A stretch of 9,325 nt of DNA, taken from Alphaproteobacteria bacterium. GTDB lineage: Bacteria; Pseudomonadota; Alphaproteobacteria; RF32; CAG-239. Under the pieces are notes generated by a model. That model worked only from the letters and a program-made list of their open reading frames with translations. It was not told the DNA's origin and did no database searches. The position numbers and the translations under genes are program-made. Below are positions 1 to 6,730 of this stretch, in pieces (the first letter of the stretch is position 1; each line of letters starts with the position of its first letter). The DNA is taken from NCBI GenBank assembly GCA_024408895.1, contig JAKSUO010000042.1, forward strand, positions 1 through 9,325, given 5' to 3'.

Positions 1-16
1 GTGTATATCCAGCTAG

Positions 17-187
17 CAGGACCACTTGCAGATAGATTTGAAATACATTATTTGCCGTCAATATGAACAGACACCGGTAATGCAAGGTTGGCGGTATGAA
101 ATTTTCGGTAAATATGCCGAGCAATTATGTAAAGGTAAGTTAGCGATTACTTACAATCCGCAAAAGAAACACATTGAAGTAAAATAA
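17..187 (+). pseudogene. Unrecognised reading-frame remnant, probable 3' end of a broken gene
   Basis: After an in-frame TAG at 14-16 this frame stays open for 56 codons to a TAA at 185-187. It ends in a lysine-rich tail (KLAITYNPQKKHIEVK) and has a mixed, protein-like composition with WRYEIFGKYAEQL in the middle. I do not recognise the family. Possible starts are a TTG at 26-28, with AGGA only four bases upstream, and an ATG at 80-82 with no ribosome binding site. The neighbouring frame (bases 1-66, beginning VYIQLAGPLADRF) is also open from the window edge, so a frameshift that disrupted a longer upstream gene is possible. The stop directly abuts the stop of the convergent kinase gene, with no base between them and no visible terminator. 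It could instead be a short intact gene or chance; confidence is low. Confidence 0.3.
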
Positions 188-1084
188 CTATCGGCTGTTT
201 GATTTTTGCAACAGAAATTTTTGAACGCGAAAATATCCGTATAAAATTATCAGCAAACAAATATTTTTGCGCACGGATGCTCTTTTGTGCATATTGTTGT
301 GCAACCGTCGCAACAACAAGCGCCAATAAAAATTCTGTGTTCCGTACAACAATTCATCCGGATTATACGGCAAGGAAAATTTATCCAATAAATTTTGCAG
401 TAATGACAGCGAACCTATCAGTTTTCTGAAACCCGACATTTGCAACAACAAATACATCCAATCTTCAACCGCGTATCCGTATTGCACCTGTTCAAAATCA
501 ATGATATGAGGTTTTTTCTGCCTGTCAATCAATATATTATTTTCGGTAAAATCTCCATGAATGATAACCTTTTCGCCGCTTATTTGTACTTGGCATTTTT
601 TCATTTTCCGCCAAAATAATTTATCAATAATGCGAAAGATTACGCCTTTTTCTCGTTGCAATATTTCATCAATTTCCCGAGCAACGTTTTCTAGTGTATG
701 CGAAGCCGAAATTTTGATTTTGCTCGCCTCCAAATTCCGCAACTGACGATATTGTTCTTTTAGCAGATACGCAAACTCTTCCGATATAATCTTACGCGAT
801 ATTTTATGCCCGTCAATAAACGGCATAACCAAAATTTTTTCTTCGGCCGTAAAATTTTCATCTGCAACTTTATGCAATATATTAAGTGCGCCCAAAATTT
901 TTTTTAAGCGCAAAAATTTTTCGGGACTTTTCATCACTTTAAGCAAATATTTATTCGTCTGCGTTGTCACGCAAAAATTATACGAACTTCCGCCGGTATA
1001 TATTTCGGAAACCGAGACAAACCCCTCAAACAATTTATTGTTTTTTATAAAATTTTCCAACTCATTGAAGCGTTCAAATTTCAT
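188..1084 (-). CDS. APH/choline-kinase-family phosphotransferase
   Basis: Probable small-molecule or sugar kinase of the aminoglycoside phosphotransferase/choline kinase fold (298 residues, a usual length). The N-lobe shows a glycine-rich loop (TGGSSYN, 30-36), a likely ATP-binding lysine K49 in YLLKV and a hinge at VMPFIDG (86-92). The C-lobe has the catalytic loop HGDFTENN (176-183; base D178, metal-binding N183) followed by IIDFE with metal-binding D196. All core residues are present, so it should be active. No signal peptide or membrane segment is seen, so it is cytoplasmic. An AAAGG lies 11 bases before the ATG, a rather long spacing. It follows the GT-C membrane gene by 159 bases and has its own possible promoter. 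Because LPS genes are nearby, the target may be a sugar, Kdo, choline or ethanolamine, but this is inference. Real aminoglycoside resistance is unlikely from context. Confidence 0.85.
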   Translation of the reverse strand: MKFERFNELENFIKNNKLFEGFVSVSEIYTGGSSYNFCVTTQTNKYLLKVMKSPEKFLRLKKILGALNILHKVADENFTAEEKILVMPFIDGHKISRKIISEEFAYLLKEQYRQLRNLEASKIKISASHTLENVAREIDEILQREKGVIFRIIDKLFWRKMKKCQVQISGEKVIIHGDFTENNILIDRQKKPHIIDFEQVQYGYAVEDWMYLLLQMSGFRKLIGSLSLLQNLLDKFSLPYNPDELLYGTQNFYWRLLLRRLHNNMHKRASVRKNICLLIILYGYFRVQKFLLQKSNSR

Positions 1085-1095
1085 AGATCAAACTA

Positions 1096-1100
1096 CCTTT
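1096..1100 (-). promoter_or_regulatory. Ribosome binding site of the phosphotransferase gene
   Basis: Reads AAAGG(T) on the minus strand, 11 bases before the ATG at 1082-1084. The spacing is longer than optimal, suggesting modest translation. No better-placed start is visible near it. Confidence 0.45.
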
Positions 1101-1190
1101 TACCGTGATACGAGTATGTCCATAGCAACCGGAAACCGAGAAAATTTGGCTGCCATTTTCAACATTATAATTTACTTAAACGTTATATTC

Positions 1191-1218
1191 AAAATACCGG
1201 ATTTTGTTTTTCAGTCAA
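1191..1218 (-). promoter_or_regulatory. Putative sigma70-type promoter for the phosphotransferase gene
   Basis: On the minus strand TTGACT (1218-1213) and TATTTT (1196-1191) are separated by 16 bases. The -35 box matches the consensus at five of six positions and the -10 box at four of six. It is in the 159-base gap between the GT-C gene and the kinase, which would give a leader of about 100 bases. AT-rich DNA produces such matches by chance, so this is moderate evidence only. Confidence 0.4.
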
Positions 1219-1243
1219 GCATCATTTATTGTTATCAACCTAA

Positions 1244-2995
1244 CTATTCTACCTCTTTTTTGAATGTTCTTATAAGTTCGTCATCAACCTCTAAAACGAT
1301 ATAATTTTTTTCTTTACTTGAGGCTGTTTCTTTCAACCATATCGGATAATTATGACATCCTAAAATTTTGCCGTAAAGTTTATTGCAATTATGTTCAGGA
1401 TTAACAAAATATTCCGCATCTCCAAACATTGGCAGTATAATTGTTTTCACTTGATGTTTAAGCAACAATTGCATAACTTCGTCTTTATCGGTAGAAAACA
1501 ATATGTTATGATTATCTACAATTCCCTCAATATTGGTATGATACGGTGATGTAATTGTCGGGCGACCGGAAAACCAAATTACATAAGGCGCCATAAATAC
1601 ATCTGTTACAACACTTCCATTCTTAAACGGGTACTCGGACAAAATCCGAGTATCAAATATTTTTGTTGCGGATATTTTTTCAGTCAAATCATATTTAAAC
1701 GCGGAAGTAATTATAAAACCGATAAATTCAAGTGATACCAACAATACCGCCAAGCCGCCGAAAGCCACATTTTTCATATTTTTTCCGGATATCCAATATG
1801 CAATAATCAAAGAAGAAAATACGGATTCAAAGCTGCAAAATCTGACACTCCACAAGCATAAAAACAAATACCCGCTGCCCAAAATTGCCAATAGCCACAA
1901 AATTTCTCTGTTTGCACCTTTCCGATACCATAGCACCCAAAACAAAATCAGCGCCGTTATAGGATATATCAGATTATATATTTTCACACCTTTTTGCATT
2001 TCGGAAATTCTACTGACAAAGGCGGCTTGAATACTTTCATCCAACGGCAACGACAGATAACCTTTAAGCCACAATCCTCCGACCAATAGCAGGCATAAAA
2101 CAAAAGACATGACAACGTGTAACTTTTTTTGAGTAATTTTTTCAAGTGCGAATATCACCCCGAATATATACCATGCCACCACCACAAATAAAACGGATAA
2201 ACGCCCGTTATCAGGATATAACCACCCCTGTTGCGGCGGATTTATTAACCAAAACAGCATCGTAAAAAAAGCAAAAGATAAAGCTGTTTTCTTTAAAACT
2301 TTATACGGATAATTAAACCATAAATATCCACCATACAAAAAAGCCAAAACCAAGCCGAAACAAATAATACCTTCTGCTGCAGTCCATAAGAACAAAGCAC
2401 AAGCCAAGCCTACATACGTCAACGTTTTTTCGTTTTGCGAAAGAATATATTTAATCAACAGCCAAACAGCCAGCACAGTCAGAAAAATATGAACGGCATG
2501 ATGATCGGGACGATTAAACAAAAAAGCCTTCATAAAACAATCTTGCACCCACAGCAATAAAAACAAAATCACCCGACCGCGAGCATCTAAAATTTTCATA
2601 CTGATTTTGGCAAAACAAATAAAAGTCAGCACCAAAAAAATCGGGGTCAGTAATAAACCACCGTGAAAAACAGCTTGTTTAAGTGTTTCCGTCCATATAA
2701 AAGGCAAGCTGCACAGCGCAATTAAAATATCCATCAAACGTGTCCAGTGCCTTACTTCTCCGAACGGATAATTTGACAACATAAATTTTTGTTCTAACCA
2801 AGTCGGATGTTGCAACCAATCAATCGCCCTAAGTGCATACATGTAGTTATCCGTATCCACATACATTCCGTTCCAATGATGGAACTGGCAGGCATATATA
2901 AGAAAAATCAGGCACAGATATATGCAAAATTCAATTTTTCTCGCTGTCAAATTTTTTTCCTTATTGATATTAATTAAATTAATTTCAGCCGGCAC
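1244..2995 (-). CDS. Polytopic GT-C / oligosaccharyltransferase-like membrane glycosyltransferase
   Basis: Integral membrane protein of up to 583 residues with about ten or more hydrophobic segments (first at about 21-36, last near 410-430) and a soluble C-terminal domain (about 435-583). The first periplasmic loop after TM1 carries an acidic DTD motif (47-49) in MYVDTDNYMYALRAIDW, then NYPFG (75-79) and HWTRLMD (83-89). NRPDHHAVH follows at 161-169 and an arginine loop SVRF at 383-386. The C-terminal domain has SGRPTITSPYHTNIEGI (476-492). This pattern resembles STT3-related GT-C proteins of alphaproteobacteria, but the WWDYG motif of true oligosaccharyltransferases is missing. It likely moves a sugar from a polyprenyl-phosphate donor to an envelope acceptor; the substrate is unknown. 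The GTG at 2993-2995 has no ribosome binding site. The in-frame TTG at 2948-2950 (residue 16) has AAGGA seven bases upstream and is my preferred start, giving 568 residues. Confidence 0.75.
   Translation of the reverse strand: MPAEINLININKEKNLTARKIEFCIYLCLIFLIYACQFHHWNGMYVDTDNYMYALRAIDWLQHPTWLEQKFMLSNYPFGEVRHWTRLMDILIALCSLPFIWTETLKQAVFHGGLLLTPIFLVLTFICFAKISMKILDARGRVILFLLLWVQDCFMKAFLFNRPDHHAVHIFLTVLAVWLLIKYILSQNEKTLTYVGLACALFLWTAAEGIICFGLVLAFLYGGYLWFNYPYKVLKKTALSFAFFTMLFWLINPPQQGWLYPDNGRLSVLFVVVAWYIFGVIFALEKITQKKLHVVMSFVLCLLLVGGLWLKGYLSLPLDESIQAAFVSRISEMQKGVKIYNLIYPITALILFWVLWYRKGANREILWLLAILGSGYLFLCLWSVRFCSFESVFSSLIIAYWISGKNMKNVAFGGLAVLLVSLEFIGFIITSAFKYDLTEKISATKIFDTRILSEYPFKNGSVVTDVFMAPYVIWFSGRPTITSPYHTNIEGIVDNHNILFSTDKDEVMQLLLKHQVKTIILPMFGDAEYFVNPEHNCNKLYGKILGCHNYPIWLKETASSKEKNYIVLEVDDELIRTFKKEVE
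2958..2962 (-). promoter_or_regulatory. Shine-Dalgarno site that favours a TTG start for the GT-C gene
   Basis: The minus strand reads AAGGA, then seven bases, then TTG (2950-2948). The upstream GTG at 2995-2993 is preceded only by AT-rich sequence without a purine-rich site. Starting at the TTG puts the first membrane helix about five residues from the N-terminus. Confidence 0.55.
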
Positions 2996-3013
2996 AATAA
3001 AGCATCTAAAGAT

Positions 3014-3042
3014 AATATATCGGTAAAAAAAACATATTTAAA
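3014..3042 (-). promoter_or_regulatory. Putative promoter of the GT-C glycosyltransferase gene
   Basis: TTTAAA (3042-3037), 17 bases, then TATATT (3019-3014) on the minus strand, directly downstream of the terminator of the ACP-like gene. The -10 box matches the consensus at five of six positions and the -35 at four of six. Transcription starting near 3007 would leave only about a dozen bases before the GTG but about 57 before the TTG, in keeping with the TTG start. A promoter is expected here because the preceding gene is terminated; the exact boxes are tentative. Confidence 0.4.
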
Positions 3043-3045
3043 ATC

Positions 3046-3079
3046 AAAAACATCGTTTTCCACTGAAAACGATGTTTTT
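3046..3079 (-). terminator. Rho-independent, probably bidirectional terminator
   Basis: A perfect 15-bp inverted repeat (3046-3060 against 3065-3079) flanks a four-base loop, CACT on the plus strand. The core is ACATCGTTTTC paired with GAAAACGATGT. The outer five base pairs are A:T, so each strand ends in a T run: the minus strand ends the stem in TTTTT followed by GATTTT. It lies about 20 bases past the stop of the ACP-like gene and isolates that gene from the GT-C gene. Confidence 0.85.
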
Positions 3080-3084
3080 TAAGG

Positions 3085-3110
3085 TTAGAATGGCTTGTTA
3101 GAATGGCTTG
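3085..3110. repeat. 13-bp perfect tandem duplication across the stop of the ACP-like gene
   Basis: TTAGAATGGCTTG occurs twice head to tail (3085-3097 and 3098-3110, plus strand). In gene orientation the unit is CAAGCCATTCTAA, which encodes Lys-Pro-Phe-stop in the copy at 3098-3110. The second copy follows the stop codon and is not translated. It looks like a recent replication-slippage event that did not change the protein. Confidence 0.85.
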
Positions 3111-3643
3111 CAATAACTGTTTATCAATTCAACAGTTTCAGCTATTGTAAAAGGCCCCGCCATTTTTTGACTCACTTCCAGAGGGAGTTCCAACAAGTTT
3201 TGACATTCAATTTGCATCAGCAAATCTGATATGTCAATTTCGGTCATTCCGATATCCTTGTGGATGTCCAATCTAAGAAGAGTCTCGTCCGGAATTGCAT
3301 AAATCCTCTTTGAAAGAGCGACATCTTTTAAAACGTCGCTGGCAGCACGGATTTTTGCTAGCGTAAATGCATTATTCCGCCCTCTAAAATTAACAGAGAA
3401 CAAAAAATCCCCTATTCTTTCAGAACTGGACGAGAACATGTCCTCTATCACCCTTCCCTTGACTTTTTTCTCCAGAATTTGAGCCAATTCCAGTTTCTGA
3501 AGGCTATCCAGCCCGAGGTCAGAAGTCCACTCCGCTTCGTACGCTTGTTTATTTGAAATTTTGGATATTACCACAAAGGGTAATTTATCCGATAATTCGC
3601 TCAATGCATGGCGAATATCATAAATGCTGATATAATTATACAT
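3098..3643 (-). CDS. Tandem acyl-carrier-protein-like protein, second domain lacking the carrier serine
   Basis: A 181-residue cytoplasmic protein that reads as two ACP folds in tandem, about 88 residues apart. The first (about 5-85) has SDLGLDSLQKLELAQILEKK, with S47 of the DSL motif placed to accept 4'-phosphopantetheine. The second (about 95-178) has KDIGMTEIDISDLLMQIE. Aligned on DLGLDSLQ it keeps the helix-2 framework (D130, G132, M133, I136, D137) but has T134-E135 where D-S should be, so it cannot carry the prosthetic group. Single ACPs are usually about 80 residues. No ketosynthase, adenylation or acyltransferase gene is adjacent. It has its own promoter and terminator, so it is probably transcribed alone. 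No Shine-Dalgarno site precedes the ATG. It may serve lipid A or other envelope acylation, but this is inference. The fold assignment of domain 2 rests on pattern only. Confidence 0.75.
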   Translation of the reverse strand: MYNYISIYDIRHALSELSDKLPFVVISKISNKQAYEAEWTSDLGLDSLQKLELAQILEKKVKGRVIEDMFSSSSERIGDFLFSVNFRGRNNAFTLAKIRAASDVLKDVALSKRIYAIPDETLLRLDIHKDIGMTEIDISDLLMQIECQNLLELPLEVSQKMAGPFTIAETVELINSYCKPF

Positions 3644-3671
3644 AAGGCAAATAATTTAAAAATCACCAATG

Positions 3672-3699
3672 ATTTTACTACTGTTATAAATTTTGTCAA
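3672..3699 (-). promoter_or_regulatory. Strong sigma70-like promoter of the tandem ACP gene
   Basis: On the minus strand a perfect TTGACA (3699-3694), 16 bases, then TAAAAT (3677-3672; five of six matches). Transcription would begin near 3665, leaving a leader of about 22 bases to the ATG at 3643. It is in the 94-base gap after parC, where I see no clear terminator for the upstream operon, so some read-through may add to expression. Confidence 0.65.
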
Positions 3700-3737
3700 T
3701 ACCTAAAATATCGCTACTGCAAAAAAATAATTTCTAT

Positions 3738-5957
3738 CTATTTCAAAAATTTATTATTTTTCGGAAATCCGAATGGAACCAATTTACCAACCTGCGCCCG
3801 ATGTCCTAGCCACGTTAGCAGCTCTTTTTCAACACTGACACCACCGGCACGATTATAGCTAAATCCATCATCACCCTTAAATATTTGAATATCCGCAATA
3901 TTTCCATCTTTATAGCGCTGCAATAAAACACCACGACCACGTGCCATTGTCGGAACTTCTTCCGCTTTAAACACCAACAGCTTACGATTCTCTCCGACAG
4001 TTGCCACATAATCACCTGTCATCGGCACGCAGAATTTCACATTCTCATTATCTGCCACATTCATAATCTTGCGACCGCTGCGCGTTTGCGCCAAAATATG
4101 ATTTTGATCCGCAACAAAGCCATACCCCTTATCAGATGCAATCAGATAACTTTGTTCCGGCTGATATACAAACATTGCCACAACTTCATCGTTATTAGAT
4201 AAATCTATCATCAAGCGCACCGGTTGTCCAAAGCCACGCCCGCTTGGAATCTCATTAGCGGCAACACTAAAAAATTTTCCTTTATTATCCAGCATAACGA
4301 TTTTATCGGTTGTTTGTGCGTGAATAGCAAACAACAACTCATCATCATCTTTAAATTTAAACGGCTCGTTTAAGTCAACATACCCCTTCATACAACGTAT
4401 CCAGCCTTTTTGTGACAAAATAACCGTAACTGGCTCTTTTTCAATCATAGCTTCAATCGGCACTTCAATATCAGACGGTGCTTCGGCAAATTCCGTACGC
4501 CGACGTCCCAATGCCGTTTTTTTACCGTATTTTTCTTTTGTTTTCTTTATTTCTTCGGATATAGCCGCCCAACGTTTATTTTCATCTGTTGCCAAAACTT
4601 CCAAATCAGCTTTTTCGTTCAACAAATCGCTATGTTCGCCTTTAATTTGTTCTTCATCCAATTTACGCAAGTTCCGCAATTTCATATTCAAAATTGCTTC
4701 AGCTTGATTATCCGTCAGCTTAAATGTCTGCATCAGCTGAGCCTTCGGTTCATCTTCTTCCCGAATAATGCGAATAACTTCATCCAAATTCAAATATGCC
4801 GTTAAATACCCTTCCAAAATTTCCAAACGGGCATTAATTTTACTAAGGCGAAACTTTACTTTGCGCAAAAGCACCATATTACGATGTAAAAGATATTCAT
4901 GCAAAACCTCTTTAAGGCTCATTACCCGTGGAACGCCATCCGAATCAAGCACATTCATATTCATATTAAACTTGGCTTCCATATCGGTTTGCCGATACAA
5001 TTGTTCCATCAACAAAGCAGCATCCACCGTCCGATTTTTAGGTTCCAAGACAATTCTCACATCTTGCGCCGATTCATCTCTAATGTCTGCTAACAGCGGC
5101 AATTTTTTGTTCAAAAGCAACTCGGCAATTTTTTCAATCAGCTTTGATTTAATAACCTGATACGGAATTTCCGTAACCACAATTTGATATTGTCCGTGCC
5201 CCAAATCCTCGGTCATCCACTTAGCACGAATACGGAAATTTCCTTTTCCTTGTTTATAATTATTCAAGATTGTTGCAAACGAATCAACAATCACACCGCC
5301 GGTTGGAAAATCAGGTCCTTTGACGCGCCGTACCACAGCTTCTTCATCGCATTCCGGCTGTTCAATCATAAATAACAGCGCATCACTTAATTCGCTTAAA
5401 TTATGTGGTGGAATGTTGGTTGCCATACCGACAGCAATTCCCATAGAACCGTTACACAAAAGGTTTGGCACCATTGCCGGCATAACAATCGGCTCGCTAT
5501 CTTCGCCATCATAAGTATCCATAAAATCAACGGCATCATCATTCAACCCGGCCATTAAATCCATGGCAAATTCCGTCAAACGCGCTTCTGTATAACGCAT
5601 GGCGGCTGCACCGTCTCCGTCAATATTTCCGAAATTGCCTTGTCCGTCCACAAGCGGATAACGCACCGAAAAATCTTGTGCCAAACGCACCATTGCACCA
5701 TATACGGCGCTATCACCGTGCGGATGATATTTACCGATTACATCACCGACAACACGCGCGCATTTTTTAAAGCCGTTTTTCGGATCCAGATGAAGTTGCC
5801 GCATTGCATACATCAGCCGGCGATGTACCGGCTTTAATCCGTCGCGCACATCCGGCAACGAACGAGATACAATGGTTGACATGGCATACGACAAATACCG
5901 TTTACTCAATTCTTCTCCGAATTGCACGTCTTTGATTTTTTGATTTTCTTCAGCCAT
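3738..5957 (-). CDS. parC: DNA topoisomerase IV subunit A
   Basis: Cutting and rejoining subunit of topoisomerase IV, which with ParE decatenates daughter chromosomes in the cytoplasm. Its 739 residues are a normal ParC length. The winged-helix DNA gate has KYHPHGDSAVY (77-86) and catalytic Y122 in AAMRYTEAR. The wedge isoleucine motif IAVGMATNIPPHN is at 174-186. A tower and coiled-coil region (about 360-490) ends at LGRRRTEFAEAP, followed by a beta-pinwheel C-terminal domain (about 500-739). That domain has ARGRG (672-676) and no GyrA box (QRRGGKG), which supports ParC over GyrA. The sites matching E. coli GyrA Ser83 and Asp87 are S83 and G87, so the acidic anchor for the quinolone water-metal bridge is missing. 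The gene starts 9 bases after recO, with AGGTGAG overlapping the recO stop, so translation is probably coupled. parE is not in the window. Confidence 0.95.
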   Translation of the reverse strand: MAEENQKIKDVQFGEELSKRYLSYAMSTIVSRSLPDVRDGLKPVHRRLMYAMRQLHLDPKNGFKKCARVVGDVIGKYHPHGDSAVYGAMVRLAQDFSVRYPLVDGQGNFGNIDGDGAAAMRYTEARLTEFAMDLMAGLNDDAVDFMDTYDGEDSEPIVMPAMVPNLLCNGSMGIAVGMATNIPPHNLSELSDALLFMIEQPECDEEAVVRRVKGPDFPTGGVIVDSFATILNNYKQGKGNFRIRAKWMTEDLGHGQYQIVVTEIPYQVIKSKLIEKIAELLLNKKLPLLADIRDESAQDVRIVLEPKNRTVDAALLMEQLYRQTDMEAKFNMNMNVLDSDGVPRVMSLKEVLHEYLLHRNMVLLRKVKFRLSKINARLEILEGYLTAYLNLDEVIRIIREEDEPKAQLMQTFKLTDNQAEAILNMKLRNLRKLDEEQIKGEHSDLLNEKADLEVLATDENKRWAAISEEIKKTKEKYGKKTALGRRRTEFAEAPSDIEVPIEAMIEKEPVTVILSQKGWIRCMKGYVDLNEPFKFKDDDELLFAIHAQTTDKIVMLDNKGKFFSVAANEIPSGRGFGQPVRLMIDLSNNDEVVAMFVYQPEQSYLIASDKGYGFVADQNHILAQTRSGRKIMNVADNENVKFCVPMTGDYVATVGENRKLLVFKAEEVPTMARGRGVLLQRYKDGNIADIQIFKGDDGFSYNRAGGVSVEKELLTWLGHRAQVGKLVPFGFPKNNKFLK

Positions 5958-5961
5958 TTAT

Positions 5962-5968
5962 CTCACCT
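5962..5968 (-). promoter_or_regulatory. parC Shine-Dalgarno site overlapping the recO stop codon
   Basis: The minus strand reads TAGGTGAGATAAATG: AGGTGAG shares two bases with the recO TAG stop and sits four bases before the parC ATG. This fixes the parC start and suggests recO-parC translational coupling. Confidence 0.75.
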
Positions 5969-6701
5969 ACAATTTTATTTTATAAACCTGCGCCACATTA
6001 AGCAAATCGGCGCGTTTTTCCGGTAAATGCAAATTATGTTGCGCCAAAAAGTTTTTATTGAGAAAATTACCGGTCATTGTCAAAACATTCACAATTTCAT
6101 TGTTTTGCGGCGTATAATTTTTTTCAATAATATAATACGGATAAGCATACAACTTATCTTTATACGGTTCGCCTATTTCCGCGCACACGGCACGACCTGT
6201 TTTCGGCGATATGTAACGTAAATCAATTTTTTTACCTGTAACGGCACATTTTCCCGTATCCAAACCGATGCCTAAAAAATCAAGCAAATAGTATTCAAAA
6301 AACGAGTAATACACAAGCCAATTATCTTTGTGAACATTTGCAAAAAAATCATCAATTGCACCGTACAAGCGACCCAAATCATCATTTTCGGCAACACATT
6401 CATCAATCAAACGGCACAAAGAAGCCAATGCATTTATTTTATCACTATTAAGCAGAAAATCTGCCGTATGTGAACGGACAAGTTCCACCCCTTTAAAACT
6501 GAGCATATTTTCTTCAACTCGCGCATACGCATTAAACGAAACAAAATTGCCGAGTTGATATATCCCTAAATTTCGTTTGCTCAACGCGCCCTGCACATAA
6601 CCGACTATTTTGCCGTATTGCGGGCATACCAACGTCACAATCGCCGATTTTTCACCGTGATTTCTGATTTTTATGATATATCCCTGAGCACTGAACTGCA
6701 T
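5967..6701 (-). CDS. recO: DNA repair protein RecO
   Basis: Recombination mediator of the RecFOR pathway: with RecR it loads RecA onto SSB-coated single strands at gaps and anneals complementary strands. Its 244 residues are typical. The N-terminal OB-fold (about 1-80) holds GYIIKIRNHGEKSAIVTLVC and YGKIVGYVQGALSKRN. The helical C-terminal region holds LLDFLGIGLDTGKCAVTGK (139-157) and YISPKTGRAVCAEIGEPYKDKL (163-184), close to the usual alphaproteobacterial pattern. The CxxC...CxxC zinc motif of some RecO proteins is not complete; single cysteines are at 152 and 173. It follows kdsA by 29 bases, with a modest GGGA site six bases before the ATG, and precedes parC in the same operon. RecJ, whose gene is upstream, acts in the same repair route. 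Confidence 0.95.
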   Translation of the reverse strand: MQFSAQGYIIKIRNHGEKSAIVTLVCPQYGKIVGYVQGALSKRNLGIYQLGNFVSFNAYARVEENMLSFKGVELVRSHTADFLLNSDKINALASLCRLIDECVAENDDLGRLYGAIDDFFANVHKDNWLVYYSFFEYYLLDFLGIGLDTGKCAVTGKKIDLRYISPKTGRAVCAEIGEPYKDKLYAYPYYIIEKNYTPQNNEIVNVLTMTGNFLNKNFLAQHNLHLPEKRADLLNVAQVYKIKL

Positions 6702-6730
6702 ATTTTTTCCCGATTAATAAGGCACTTATA

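Noticed and set aside
135..154. Inverted repeat GTAAGT / ACTTAC with an eight-base loop downstream of the kinase gene
   Set aside because: The stem is only 6 bp, is not GC-rich and has no T run on either side; it is too weak to call a terminator.
188..1084. Antibiotic (aminoglycoside) resistance gene
   Set aside because: Only the general fold and catalytic motifs are shared with APH enzymes. There is no mobile element, and the context is envelope biosynthesis, so resistance is not supported.
1038..1304. Plus-strand open frame of 88 codons crossing the gap between the kinase and GT-C genes
   Set aside because: It overlaps both real genes in antisense, has low-complexity content and ends in a serine run; no supporting start signal.
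3738..5957. Gyrase subunit A
   Set aside because: The C-terminal domain lacks the GyrA box, and the LGRRRTEFAEAP stretch and overall length fit ParC.
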